Below, piece after piece: positions 11,622-24,683 of a stretch of DNA of 64,000 bases (the stretch's first letter is position 1; each line of letters begins with the position of its first letter). The position numbers and the translations under genes were made by a program. The notes beneath the pieces are model-generated. The model was not told where the DNA came from. It was given only the letters and a program-made list of their open reading frames with translations, and searched no databases. This stretch comes from Astragalus membranaceus (lineage: Eukaryota; Streptophyta; Magnoliopsida; Fabales; Fabaceae), in NCBI GenBank assembly GCA_039519185.1, contig CM076851.1:27962857-28026856 (forward strand), written 5' to 3'.

Positions 11622-14600
11622 GGTAACATTCCTAAAATAATTGTTCAATTATTTTAGTTGATTGATTTAATTATATTGGTTGGTGACTAATTTTAATTGC
11701 AATTGGATTAATTGTTGTTAAGTGAGTCAGTAATTTATCGTCAAAGTTACCTATATATGTTTTTTTTATAAGCAAAAATTTCATTCAAGGAGCACTGGAA
11801 GTGCTCAAACCCAATCAACAAAAATTACACCGTGTTTAGGATTTGTAGTGGATTGGACCACCACGATGAAATAGATACAGATGAATTAAAATTTAATCTA
11901 TAAACACTCCAACTCCAAGTTAAGCTCTTGATGCGGGTTACCGTGGAAAAAACATTCGCCTCCTCATCCTTAAAAATAGCTCTGTTCCTAGCGAGCCAAA
12001 TACTCCAGCAAGTTGTTAGCCATAACATATGTTTCGTACGCTTTGATTTTTTCCCTTTGCACAATGTTGCACAACCAAGAAAGAATTCCTCCAAGGGCGT
12101 TGACAAGTCTAGCACTACACCAAGTCAAGCACTAACTCCTTCTCAAACTGAAATTGCGAAAGGACAATTCAAAAACAAATGAGGTGGCCGGGTAACTTTA
12201 ATCAATTCCGTCTTGAATAGCATCCCGGTGTACATGATGTCTTTCTACAAAGCGCCGAAGGTTGTAATTAAGAAGATGATAAAAATTCAAAGAGATTTCT
12301 TATGGGGAATCAAGGAAGGGGAGCACAGAATGTATTGGGTGGCTTGGGACACAGTTTGCAAATCAAAAAAGGAAGGCGGGTTAGGGATCAAAAATCTCGA
12401 AGTATTCAACATGGCACTTCTTTCCACATGGAAATGGAGATCTTTGACGGACAATAGTGCTTGTTGGAGTCGCTTATTATCTCACAGGTATGGCGATTTA
12501 GCTAACTCTTTTGTTTATGCCTCGTTGGAGGGCCACACAATGCGAAACCATGGATCAATTTGGTGGAGGGATTTGATCTTATTGGATACTAAGGTGGAGG
12601 AGCAAAGAAGATTTGCGTGGAGCATAAGAAGAGGTTTGGGGGATGGTAGTCTAATTAATTTTTGGAAGGATCAATGGCTAGGCATAGAGCCCTTCTTCAA
12701 GGTATTTCCCTTACTCTTTGAAACTTGTGGTCAGCAATTTAAAATCGTGGCTGAATTGGGTTGTTGGACCGGTGATACTTGGCGGTGGAATGATGTTTGT
12801 CAGCACTTTAGTGATCCCGTGACCACAGCAGAATGAGAGATTTTGAAGAGTATTCTACTGTCTGTTGTGCCGACTAGAGGAAAGAAGGACATGTGGATTT
12901 GACCGCACGATACCTCAAAGACTTTCTCGGTTAAATCCTACTATTTGGAGCTGAATTCCGCACTCATACAGCAGCAAATCCATTCGATACAACATGTATT
13001 TTCGGCAACCTTGTGGAAAACGATTGTTCCATCGAAGGTGGTAGTGTTTGGTTGGCGTCTTTTGTTGGACTCTCTGCCGGTGCGAAGGCAATTGCTTAGG
13101 AGGAATACATATATATGTGACACTGTGTGTATTTTGTGTGGCTGCCAAATCAAATATTAAATTGTGTGAGGGTTGCTAAATAGATTAATTGTTGAGATGA
13201 GGCTTATTGGTAAAGGGGGAGTAGAGTTATTACCAAAAAAATAACAAAAATTACCAAAAAAATGGGGAGTAGAGTTAGGGTACATTAGACTTTTACGACA
13301 CTATTACACCCACACTTAAATATCTCATCCAGAACTTGATGAATTAAAAAGAAAAGAAAAAGAGTGAGAAAAAGGAGAAGAGGATTCGAGAGAAGAGAAA
13401 GAAAAAGAAAAGAAAGAGAAAGAAGAGAGAAAGAGAGAGCACGAAGGAGAGAAGAGAAGGAGAAGAAGAGAGAAACCACAACTCAGCTCAAATATCTACT
13501 TACTCCCTCACCATTTTCGTTTTCATCACCTTCAATCATTCATCCATATCTTCTTTTGTCACAAATTTGGAATTCATGGTAGCATATGGGTAAAGAAGAG
13601 CATTACGAGCTGTTGGATGCCTAGGGTTCGAAAAATTGGGGTTATTTGGGAGCTTAGTTGGTGCTTCAAGAATGAAAGTGCTTGCTTGATTGTTGTTTTA
13701 ACCGCGAGTCAAAGTGAGTTCTTCCATTTCTAAGCTTGTGGTTCTATTGTCAATATGTGTTCTGAATTAGATATCATGCAATTGTATGTTGTTGCTGAGA
13801 TTTGATGAATGTTGGATGCCAATTTTGATGCTCAACACACTGTTTGGAGTATTCTGGATATATGTTCGGTTATTCAGTAACTGGGAACAATCTAGTGGTC
13901 CAAAAATTTTGTGGTTTACCATTTTAGAAACTAAACTTAATGTTTGTTAATTTGGTACTGGTTTGGTTGCATTTGGAGTTGTATAGCTCGAGTTATAGGT
14001 GACACAAGTAAGGTTAAAATTCTGGAAACAATCTAGATATAGGTTCAGTATTTTGGGCATGGTATTTCCATTCGAACTCCTTTTGGAATGATTCTTGTAG
14101 TATTGAAAACTAGACTTAATTGGCCACGATTTAGGCTCAAGTACCATGTAATTTGAGTGAGTCTTGATCATTTTAGGAGGGTTCCAAGTTAGGTCACAGT
14201 AGCTGTCCCCTGTTCTGAACATAGTAGCTTGTTTGATGAAACTGTATCGATTGGCCCACTATTTTCCAAAACAAAAGTCACAGTCGGAAACTAGACATCA
14301 TAAGATTTCTAATGAGTGGTCATTTGTAATTTTGCATTACCGTTTGATATGTCAAATGTTTTCTTGAAATTTTGATAAGGTTGCTGGAAATTTCTGAATA
14401 GTAGGTGTTGTTTCTTCAACCCTCCCCATTGATGAATGAATGCTTATGCGAATCCAATAGCTTTGTTTCGAGTGAGTAAACTACCTAGTATCTATGTATG
14501 CACAATATAAATGAATTAAAGAATGGATGATGTACTTGGGGTAGTGTACGTCGTAGCTTTTATATTATGTAAGTCTAATAGGTAATTATTAAAAGATACT

Positions 14601-15049
14601 CGGAGCGTATTATGGTAAGGGAATTATGGTAAGGGAGTCTCGAAAGGACTCACTGAGATTATGTAATCTCACCCCTCATTGTTGTTGTTTTTCAGATAAG
14701 CAGGTTAAGTTAATGAAGGACACGGCAAGGAAAGGATCCAAATTCATGGAGTACCTTGAAGATAGACGTGTAGCATATTATTTTTGTGCTAAGTCTCATT
14801 TAATAAGAATTATGTATTAGGATATAAGTATTCATATATTCGTAAACTGGATTAAGTTGTATGTTGACTCCGATAGGTCTTTTGAACTGAGTAATGTTTT
14901 TAAGTACTGAACAAGTTGTATTTTATGAAAATCCTATCAATGTGAGTCTTTAATATTGTTTTTGTTAATCCAAATTACGGATGCATACTCCGAAAGATCT
15001 AAAGGTAATATTCTGGATTTATCACCGGTTAAAAATCTAGGATGTTACA
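11622..15049 (+). repeat. left LTR, interrupted by a LINE fragment
   Basis: Aligns with the right LTR from end to end except for the LINE at 11760-13109, about 200 bp near 14290-14490 missing from the right LTR, and about 90 bp near 14540 missing from the left. It contains a GA-rich tract (13350-13475) and, at 14645-14703, a hairpin GAGATTATGTAATCTC followed by a T-rich stretch ending TTTTTCAG. Confidence 0.85.
11760..13109. mobile_element. L1-type LINE fragment with 5' inversion (twin priming)
   Basis: Flanked by an 8-bp target duplication TATATATG (11752-11759 and 13110-13117); the right LTR gives the empty site. The left part (to about 12185) is in minus orientation, starts with a T-run (the poly-A tail) and reads a LINE C-terminus (WLTTCWSIWLARNRAIF). 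The right part (about 12186-13109) is in plus orientation and reads the end of reverse transcriptase and the zf-RVT region (INSVLNSIPVYMMSFYKAPK, IQRDFLWG, then LWKTIVPSKVVVFGWRLL), with two in-frame stops. Opposed halves of one LINE between one target duplication is the classic product of twin-primed reverse transcription. Confidence 0.85.
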
Positions 15050-15052
15050 TTT

Positions 15053-15063
15053 TGGTATCAGAG
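15053..15063 (+). promoter_or_regulatory. primer binding site
   Basis: TGGTATCAGAG, complementary to the 3' end of initiator tRNA-Met, lies 3 nt after the left LTR, where minus-strand DNA synthesis starts. This is usual for many plant Ty1 and chromovirus elements. Confidence 0.85.
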
Positions 15064-15576
15064 TAGTTCGACCCTGTCGGACTTAGAAATGTAGTAGTTA
15101 GTCGAGTAGTTAGGTTGTGTCAGTTAGAGACTTTAACGATTAATTGTCGAAACGTTTTAGTAAATTGCGTGGTACCTCGAACTTGATCAACTCGAAGTAT
15201 CATTCAAGTTACTAAAAATGACGATAATTAATGGCCATAGCCCCGAAAGTTTCAGAAACCCTAAACCATAGGATTCTCAGCCTCCTTTTTATCAGAGTAC
15301 ATAGTGGAAGTAGAGGGCTACAGATGATGGTGCATCAACAATTGATGGGCATTCGAGCTTGTATGTGGTAGCCTAATTGTCAGATTTGGTCGAGCATCCC
15401 GCCAACGAGAAGTTATGAGGTCATCGATCGAGGAATAGCTTCATTAGAAACCCTCCGTATAGAAAACGTTTGTCTCTTAAGAGTTGTTCTCGAATAGTGA
15501 GCCTTCTTTAAATCTGACTTCCGTTTTAAGCTTTCCATCGAGTATCGGGCAGAGGCCCTGCTTTGACATCTTGATT

Positions 15577-16391
15577 TCCTTCTCTTTTCTAGTTAATATT
15601 GTTTGGTTATCCGAGTTAAGTATTGTCCTGACCCTTCAGAAATCCGTGTCGGCACACATTGTACGGTATAGAAATGTGGCCATTATATGGTTATAACCCC
15701 CAGTTTTTTCTGATTCAGCCTTAGTTCCAGTGTATATCACTTCGGTTTCACAACCAGGTTCTTGTTTCCTTTCTTATGTAAGTCAAACCCTAGAAATATT
15801 TTGTTGCCTTTATTGTTCTGTTCACTAAACACAGAGGTCTGTTCTTTAGTAGTGCATCCTTCCTTTGTAGAACATGAACCCCATAATAGTTAAGATTGTT
15901 TGATATTCGGCAAACCCGAATATTTGTTAGAAGTCTTCATGTCCTTCAGGCAGGATCCTGACTGCCGAGAGTTTCAGGCAGGATCCTGACTGTCCTTCTC
16001 TTTTCTAGTTAATATTGTTTGGTTATCCGAGTGAAGTATTGTCCCGGCCCTTCAAAAATCTGTGTCGACACACATTGTACGGTATAGAAATGTGGCCATT
16101 ATATGGTTATAACCCCCAGTTTTTTCTGATTCAGCCTTAGTTCCAGTGTATATCACTTCGGTTTCACAACCAGGTTCTTGTTTCCTTTCTTGTGTAAGTC
16201 AAACCCTAGAAATATTTTGTTGCCATTATTGTTCTGTTCACTAAACACCGAGGTCTGTTCTTTAGTAGTGCATCCTTCCTTTGTAGAACAGGAACCCCAT
16301 AATAGTTAAGATTGTTTGATATTCGGCAAACCCGAATATTTGTTAGAAGTCTTCATGTCCTTCAGGAAGGATCCTGACTGCCGAGAGTTTC
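15577..16391 (+). repeat. ~415-bp tandem duplication in the LTR-element interior
   Basis: Two adjacent copies start TCCTTCTCTTTTCTAG (15577 and 15993) and run to GCCGAGAGTTTC. They differ at scattered positions (for example TTATGTAAG against TTGTGTAAG). No protein frame is conserved between the copies. Confidence 0.85.
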
Positions 16392-18103
16392 CCTACACCC
16401 CTAGTTGTTGAGTTAGTTTTACACTCATATGTAGACTTGTCTTCAGACTAGCCAAGAAAGAACGTGGTAGGTTCTCCCTTCCAGTGGGGTAGTCGCAAGT
16501 TATCTTACGGTATAGCTCGTTATGTGTTTGGTTTTGACTCTATGGATTTTGAGGTGAGCCTTTTCATACATGATTTGGTTTCAGAACGTGATACGTTTCT
16601 TCTTGGTATGACTTTTGATGGAAATTTTCTTTGAATATTACATGAAAAGACTGTTTTGTTTGAGGCAAGTGTGAATTATTTTATAAGATAATTGAAATGG
16701 ATTCCTTATACATGCTTGATAATGAGTTAAGTGTTAATATTTCCTTGTGAATATTAGTGATGCATGCTCAAATGTTTTTGTGGCTGCCTTGGAGTCCCGG
16801 TACCTTAAATGCTGCATATGCTTGATTTTGTGTTTTGAAAGTATTGCTCCGAATATGGATGTTGTTGATTGATAAGATGATTTTGGAGGTGTCTTTGAAA
16901 TTAAAATAAGGACTGAAAGGAGATTTGACTGCACAAGAGATGGGAACCACTTATGAAAATGCCCTTGTATGATTTTCTCTGTCATTAATTATCTCATCTC
17001 TTGGATGCAATCACAAACCACTTCAATCCCTAGTGTAATAAAGCACCGTATGTACTAATTTGATTGGTTTCATGAGCATGACGTGGTTTTGAGGAAATTA
17101 AATGATTAATTATCATTGATTGATTTTGTTGGAACATTGAAAGTGCGATTGCATAACCTAGCTTTGATGGACTTCATGCTTGACAATATTTGATTCTATG
17201 AGTTCCTCTCACATCCCTTCTCAATAACCTTAGGGTTTCCATTATCTAGGTTTTTAAAGTGAATTTTCTAAAATTTGTGTGTGCATGGGACAATGATGAA
17301 TTGATTGTTGGCGAATTGATGATTTCATACTTAATTGATATTCTTGATCACAAATGGATGGGTTGTGTGGTAAAATTGTTATGTTGAATGTTGAAGACCT
17401 TTCCCTTCAAAATGATGAGAATCAAGTGCTTTATTGAGTGTTTGTTTGTTTAGGTAGAAAGAATGATTGCATTGGAAGTGCCAATTTGTGTTGTAAATGA
17501 ATGTTCTTTGACGTCACTGGGATTGTATGATAGTTAGGGTATGTTAGAAGTACTTAGAATAGAGAGGAAAGCACGAAAACAGATTTTCTGCAGTCTGCTA
17601 CAGTTTCTGATTGTTACGGCTCGGTAGCCTTCCAACTTATTTTGTCCATAACTTTTGATCCAGAACTCCAATTTTATAGTTCTTGGATGCATTGGAAAGC
17701 TAACGAAAATATCTGTGATTATAAATAAATTATGGATTGTGTTTTCTACTCATTGTAAGAAGTATTGTTGACCAATCCTAACCATCACCTTTGATCCTAG
17801 ATCCATTTGGTGTTTATGTTCTATTTGGTTGAATGCTCTTCTTATTGTCTATGATGAGAATGGAGTATGTTTGTCAAAAAATTGATGACAAATTTCTCTA
17901 CTAATAGAGGCATAGCAACTAGGAAACCGCTTTCACTCTTTATTGGGAAACCAATTTGAACCCAATAGTTTTATTTTGAAGTTAGGTCTTGACACCAATG
18001 CACTTCACTTAAATTCGGTAGAAGTTTTGTCTCCATAAATTGTTGTCTTGTTCTAGCACCGGTTTGTCAAAACCCCTTAAAGTCATATTCCATCATCCTC
18101 TTT
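16392..18103. other. non-coding LTR-element interior
   Basis: AT-rich sequence with no frame longer than about 80 codons and no retrotransposon motif on either strand. The same holds for 21713-22750. It is probably filler between the functional ends of a non-autonomous element. Confidence 0.6.
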
Positions 18104-18639
18104 TCACACTACTAGAATTTTCGTCATTTCCTGCGAAATTTCCTGCGGATTTTCATTAAAAACTCGCAGGAAACGGATTTCCAGCGAATTTTTCAGCGGA
18201 TTAAGGTTCCCAGTTATTTCGTTCGTGGATAATTGTTTCCTGCGGATTTGCATATCGGCAGAAAACTTCGGCAGGAAATTCAGCAGGAAATTCGGCAGGA
18301 AGTCCGTAGGAAATTCTGTAGAAAGTTTCGCAGGAAATTCAAAATTTCTGCACAAAAATCTGCAGGAAATTGCAGAATTTTTTTCTTCAAACCAGCAGCA
18401 AATTTTATTGATTGGTATTATTTTTATTTTTATTATTAATGTGATTATTTATAATCTTGGTTTGTGCTGTTATTTTACGAATATATATACATACATATAT
18501 GAGATGGAATACAGAAAAAAGAAAATGGGTAGGCAATCCTTCTTTTACAAATGAATGATGCAAATATGTAATATAAAGCCAATTTGCCCAGTTGCTAGAA
18601 AAACGTAAAATTGCAAGTCTCTTCACCCCTATCCCCAAA

Positions 18640-19433
18640 ACTAACTTAGACAAATTCTGCAGTAGAAACATGTCAAGGGCTTGAGACCCATTGCCATTGT
18701 CACACGTCATCCGATTTTCTCTTGCACTCCTCAATCCCCAAAACCTCCAGGAACTAGAATCCCACAGTACCTTGGTCTGTCTTGAGTGTCTCCGTGCGTG
18801 TTGGTTCCACATATATAAACATGACCTTGTCTAGTGAGGAAGACTGTGAAGTTGAGCCCTGCTGCAACCTGAGAGACATTCATTCATTTATTGTTTAACT
18901 TCAAACAATGTATAAGACTTCAAATATATGGCAAACCACTTTTATCAAAGATATAAAACCCCTTAAAATGACTTAGTAAGAAGCTAAAACTACAAAAGGC
19001 TTTACTGCAGACTACATGGAAAAACTTGATAACCAACCTTGAAATATATCTAACTAAATCAAAACATAATATCACATGGTAGAAAAGGTTATAAATATTA
19101 GAATCAAAGTGGATAATTGGGTCCCATTGGTGGAAACAATATTGAGATTCTCAATATTGTGTGTTGCTGTGATTCTGGTTCGCAACAAATTGAAATCGAA
19201 AATTTCTGTTCACAAAAAATACAATGAAATTTCTTGTGGATTTTGGATGATATCCAAATATTATTTCTATCATTTTAGAGAACTAGATTACATACCTCAG
19301 GCCAGTTACTACATCGAAATACTTTTCATCAGCTTTCCATATTTTGCCAATTGACCCAAATAACTTGGCTATAAGATTTCCATCTTCTTCAGTTGCAGCT
19401 GCCCCCAAACTCCTAACTGCCATGATAAAACTT
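18640..19433 (-). pseudogene. captured fragment of an RCC1-repeat protein gene
   Basis: RCC1 repeats form beta-propeller blades in chromatin and signalling proteins. On the minus strand, exon-like sequence 19433-19296 reads MAVRSLGAAATEEDGNLIAK, then WKADEKYFDVVTGLR, and ends at a GTATGT donor. A second exon starts after CTCTCAG at 18868 and reads VAAGLNFTVFLTRQGHVY, then CGTNTHGD, a typical RCC1 blade, before degenerating. The two exons do not join in frame at the obvious splice sites. A possible earlier exon lies at about 19975-19830 (contains ATKDNKKSMRPIKNLKKKRS). It is probably a host gene piece transduplicated by the CACTA element. Confidence 0.7.
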
Positions 19434-20714
19434 AAGTTCATTTATTCATGCAACTATATAACTGTCAATAATGCAAAGTGGGAACGAGAGGAATACAATA
19501 AGGAATAGCCATTATATTCTAGAAAAGCACAAGATACAGAATTACCATAATGCATAAGAGAAGAGACTTTTGATCATGTTATTTATGAAAAAACACCCTC
19601 TTCATAATTGAGACTATTTACCCATGCAATTCATGCATCCAAAAAAATAAGGAATAAAAAATAAAAAGAAGAAAGAGAACGAAATGCTGAGACTGGAAGA
19701 TCAAACTTCAATAAACCTACATATCAGAGACTACATTCCAGTTTCCATCCTTCATAAACAGCCAAAAACGTAGAGCAATTTTCCCAAGCTTTAAACACTG
19801 ATTTACCTTTAGTTCCCCTTCAATTGTGACATCATTGGAGGGTTTCTGAGGGAATTTTACATGGTATATGCCTTTGTGCGGATCTCTTCTTTTTCAAATT
19901 TTTAATTGGCCGCATAGATTTCTTGTTATCCTTCGTGGCCAAATCTCACATTGTTACACTGCAAATAAATGAAGAGGACCACATAAACCTACCATCAATA
20001 CAAGATGCATATCAAATCATAGATTAATAGCTATTGTGTCTAAAATAGAAGAACAGAATGATGCATATCAAATCATAGATTAATAACTATTGTGTCTAAA
20101 ATATTTACTGTGGACATAGCATACATTGGATATGTAAGTAAATATTGAACAGTTTATTTGAACAACATTGGATCTTGTTTGCAATAGTTCCTTGTGTTAG
20201 TCGTGGGAAAATTTGGGAGTTCCATTATCCCTTTATAATATTTGTGTAGAAGGAAAATAGCATAAAACCTTTGATGCTAGGTTCTTTGATGGGATGCAGC
20301 ATGTCTGATATAATATTAAAAAATGGATGGACAAGCTTATTTTCTATCCAATAACATAATTAATCACAAGCTTGTTTCCTTACCTTAAATACATATTGTT
20401 CTTTGTTTCATGTGCAGCAAAAATTGATTTTCTTTGATTTATTTGAGTTGGTGTTGGTAGATCAATTAAACTAGCGAGAATACATACTGGAACTTCACAT
20501 CTCAAATTGAATCCATTTCAAATGTTCCAGTTTTACATAATCTAGTTGCAGCAGTATACTACTTACACAGTCAAATTTCTGCCAGTTGCAGTTTACACTT
20601 TACACCATGACAATTCGGAGTACAAATTCCCTAAGTATAGATATGTTGTATGAAATGAACAGAACAAGCACAGATTTATATGCAACCATACAATGATTCT
20701 AGATAGCTGTTTCA

Positions 20715-20760
<46 letters not shown>

Positions 20761-20761
20761 T
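20715..20761. repeat. (AAT)n microsatellite
   Basis: About fifteen uninterrupted AAT triplets inside the CACTA element; a tyrosine-rich reading frame across it is an artefact. Confidence 0.95.
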
Positions 20762-22763
20762 AAATACAAAAAAACACTCAAAATCACTCAAACCTCACAC
20801 TCAACGCCAAAATCACTTAAAGATCATCACAACTCAAGCATACAATCAGTATACACAGTACGAAAATCACTCAAAATGTTTAAGAAAAAACGTTAGGGTT
20901 ACCTTCACAAAAGAAGATGAAACGCGATCAGAGAAGCACCGCACGAGAAGAAGATGAAACGCGATCCGAGATGTAACGCGCGAGAATCACAGAAGATGAG
21001 AGAAAACAGAGAAGACGACGGCGAACTGAGAACTGGCGCTCTGAGAAGACGATGGCGAATATTGAGAACTGAGAACTAGCAAACTGAGAAGACGACGACG
21101 CTCTGATGAAGGTTCACATTGTTGACGGCGCTCTGACGACAGTGCTGGGAGAGATTTTGAGAGAGAACGATGGATTTGTTCTTCTTCGCGTTAGGGTTCC
21201 ATGAGAGAAAGAGGGATTTGTTCTGATCTTCATGTTTTTGAGAGAGAACGAGTGATTTGTTTCTGATCTTCACGTTTATTTCACAAGTTTTTTTTATTTC
21301 AATTTTATTTGTATCAAGATTATCTTCACGTTTATTTCAATTTTGTTTCTGATCTTCACAATTTTATTTCAATTTTATTTTTTCTGTTTTTTATTTAATG
21401 TCAAAAATAGGAACTTTTTTTTAAAAAAAATCTTTATTTTTTTAAAAATAAGAATTAAATATGTCAAAAAAAAAGATTTAAAAAAGAATATTAACAAAAA
21501 AACTTTTCATATTTTTTAACTTTCCTGCGGAATACTGTTCTCAGGAAAATTCGTAGAAAACCCAAAACTTTCCTGCGGATTTACCTGCCAACTAATTGTT
21601 CGCAGCAAAGTTTCTACATAGCCATAGGGTTGTAGAGAAATTCTCAGGAAATACCTGCGGAAATTTTCCGCAGGAAATTCCGCAGGTAATGCCGAGATTT
21701 CTAGTAGTGTCAAACAAAAGTCTTACCCTTGAACTTTTTAACCGAGAAGGTGGTCATGTATTGTAAGATTTGAACCATGAATGTATGAATACCATAGACT
21801 TTTATTCAAAGACATTGCTTTCACTTTACTGTATTCAGTGTGCCTTATAATTCCTTAAAGACTGATATGGATTCTATATTTACTCTTGCACTCCAGTAGC
21901 TTCCTTGTGTATATAATTTTGTTGTATCTTTAGAGTTGCATTGAAGCTATTTTAACATCAGTCATATGTTGATAGTTTGAAATCTTACTTAGTCAGTTTT
22001 ACTCCAACTTTAGAGCTTGTTGAGTTAGACCACAGTTTGACGTTTTATGTGCATAAGCTAAACTCTGAAGTCTGAAGTTTCTTGAAGAACTCCATTCCCA
22101 TGATATTTTTTTCCGCATTCATGAGATTAGGTAAATTATATTTTAGTAACGGTTGAACTAAGTTGGGGTGAGTTAGAAGACTGTTGAATTTAGTAGGAAA
22201 CACAAAACAACTAGCCTTTCTAAATAAACACAGTTTTGTGTTCGCTTGCCTTTAAAGAACCTTTTTAACTCAGCTCAACAATTGATTGATACCTTTTATT
22301 GAAAGATTTTTCTTAACAAGTAAATTATTAGAAAATTTTCACATGTTCTAACATAGAGGTATGGTTTTTATGATACGGTGATTCATGGTTAGTACATGAA
22401 TTGATTTTTTTCCCAAATTGTTTTGATGATGTCTCCACATTCTTATGATATCTAAGACTGAGTTTGTAATTTAGTATCACGACAGTTCCATTTTGGCAAA
22501 TCCTTTTCATTCATTATAACTGTATTATTTTCTTAAATGCCAAGTCTATCTCTTTAAACTTCACATTTTGTAAGAAAGTGTCGTTGTTCTAACCCTTTTG
22601 ATAGGTTGTATTAAATGAGAATTAAAAGACCTTGTTGTAATCACCCTCAAGACCAAGACTCTTTTGTTAGTCGAAAATCTTTTGAAGTGTATCTATCCTT
22701 GATAGAATAACCGGTCAAACTTGAACAATTTTTTGGGACAAAATTTTTCAAGTTGGGGTGTCT

Positions 22764-24678
22764 TGTAACATCCCCAAAATAATTTTCAATTATTTTAGTT
22801 GATTGATTTAATTATATTGGTTGGTGAATAAATTTAATTGCAATTGGATTAATTGTTGTTAAGTGAGTCCGTAATTTTTGATCAAAGTTACCTATATATG
22901 TGACACTATGTGTATTTTGTGTGGTTGCCAAATCAAATATTAAATTGTGTGAGGGTTGCTAAATAGATTAATTGTTGAGATGGGGCTTATTGGTAAATGG
23001 GGAGTAGAGTAAGGGTACATTAGACTTTTACCACACTAACACCCACACTTAAATATCTCATCCACAACTTGATGAATTAAAAAGAAAAGAAAAAGAGTGA
23101 GAAAAAGGGGAAGAGGATTCGAGAGAAGGGAAAGAAAAGAAAAGAAAGAGAAAGAAGAGAGAAAGAGAGAGCACGAAGGAGAGAAGAGAAGGAGAAGAGA
23201 GAAACCACAACTCAGCTCAAATATCTACTTCCTCCCTCACCATTTTCGTTTTCATCACCTTCAATCATTCATCCATATCTTATTTCACAAATTTGGAATT
23301 CATGGTAGCATATGGGTAAAGAAGAGCATTAGGAGCTGTTGGATGCCTAGGGTTCAAAAAACTGGGGTTATTTGGGAGCTTAGTTGGTCCTGCAAGAATG
23401 AAATTGCTTGCTTGATTGTTGTTTTAACCGCAAGTCAAGGTGAGTTCTTCGATTTCTAAGCTTGTGGTCTTGTTTTCAATATGTGTTCTGAATTAGATAT
23501 CATGCTATTGTATGTTTTTGCCGAGATTTGATGAATGTTTGATGCCAATTTTGATGCTAAACACACTGTTTGGGGTATTCTGAGTATAGGTTCGGTTATT
23601 CGGTAACTGGGAACAATCTAGTGGTCTAAAAGTTTTGTGGTTTACCATTTTAGAAACTATACTTAATGTTTGTTAATTTGGTACTGGTTTGGTTGCATTT
23701 GGAGTTGTATAGCTCGAGTTATAGGTGACACAAGTTAGGTTAAAATTCTGAAAACAATCTAGATATAGGTTCAGTATTTTGGGCGTGGTATTTCCATTTG
23801 AACTCCTTTTTGAATGATTCTTGTTTTATTGAAAACTAGACTTAATCGGCCACGATTTAGGCTCAAGTCCCATGTAATTTGAGTGAGTCTTGATCATTTT
23901 AGGAGGGTAGAAAGTTAGGTCATTGTAGTTGTCCCCTGTTCTGAACATAGTGGATTGTTTGATGAAACTGTATCGATTGGCCCACTATTTTGCAAAACAA
24001 AAGTCACAGTCAGAAACTAGACATCATAAACTAGTATCTATGTATGCACAATATAAATGAATTAAATAATAAATGATGTACTTGGGGCGGTGTCATGAGC
24101 TGTCTCAAGGCCCGAGAGGTTAAGTTAGTGTGTTCTATTTATTTATAGAACGCGGGTTCCCCATAATGTACGTCGTAGCTTTTATATTATGCAAGTCTAA
24201 GGCGTTAGGGGGATGAATCATAGGTAATTATTAAAAGATATTCGTAGCGTATTATGGTAAGGGAGTCTAGAAAGGACTCACTGAGATTATGTAATTTCAC
24301 CCCTCATTGTTGTTGTTTTTCAGATAAGCAGGTTAAGTTAATGAAGGACACGACAAGGAAAGGATCCAAATTCATGGAGTACCTTGAAGATAGGCGTGTA
24401 GCATATTATTTTTGTGCTAAGTCTCATTTAATGAGAATTATGTATTAGGATATAAGTATTCATGTATTCGTAAACTGGATTAAGTTGTATGTTGACTCCG
24501 ATAGGTCTTTTGAACTCAGTAATGTTTTTAAGTACTGAACAAGTTGTATTTTATGAAAATCCTATCAATGTGAGTCTTTAATATTGTTTTTGTTAATCCA
24601 AATTACGGATGCATACTCTGAAAGATCTAAAAGGTAATATTCTGAATTTATCACCGGTTAAAAATCTAGGATGTTACA
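22764..24678 (+). repeat. right LTR
   Basis: Starts TGTAACATCCCC after a weak purine tract (AGTTGGGGTGTCT, 22751-22763, likely the plus-strand primer region) and ends GGATGTTACA. It lacks the LINE and so gives the pre-insertion sequence of that site. Its hairpin stem has one C-to-T change that would still pair as G-U in RNA. Confidence 0.85.
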
Positions 24679-24683
24679 GTGGG

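Larger units (their letters stand above)
18107..21709 (-). mobile_element. non-autonomous CACTA transposon carrying an RCC1-like gene fragment
   Basis: The termini are CACTACTAGAA and TTCTAGTAGTG, flanked by a 3-bp target duplication TCA (18104-18106 and 21710-21712). Both subterminal regions are filled with repeats of TTCCTGCGGA/GCAGGAAATT, the expected transposase-binding arrays. There is no transposase. The interior holds exon-like pieces on the minus strand and, near 20880-21270, a GA/CG-rich stretch resembling a minus-strand 5'UTR. It is nested in the LTR element and so is younger. Confidence 0.9.
11622..24678 (+). mobile_element. Ty3/gypsy-like LTR element without recognisable coding sequence (LARD-like)
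   Basis: The ends are two related LTRs flanked by a perfect 5-bp target duplication GTGGG (11617-11621 and 24679-24683). The LTR termini are (T)GTAACAT...ATGTTACA; the first base of the left LTR is G where the right has T. A tRNA-Met-type primer site follows the left LTR. The interior (15050-22763) has no gag, protease, reverse transcriptase or integrase that I can find, so it depends on another element or is too decayed to read. A LINE fragment sits in the left LTR and a CACTA element in the interior, both younger than this insertion. Confidence 0.85.

Noticed and set aside
13364..13582. Arginine/glutamate-rich frame, with a relative at 23097-23459
   Set aside because: A GA-rich tract inside both LTRs; composition artefact.
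20593..20787. Tyrosine-rich minus-strand frame
   Set aside because: It is the translation of an (AAT)n microsatellite.
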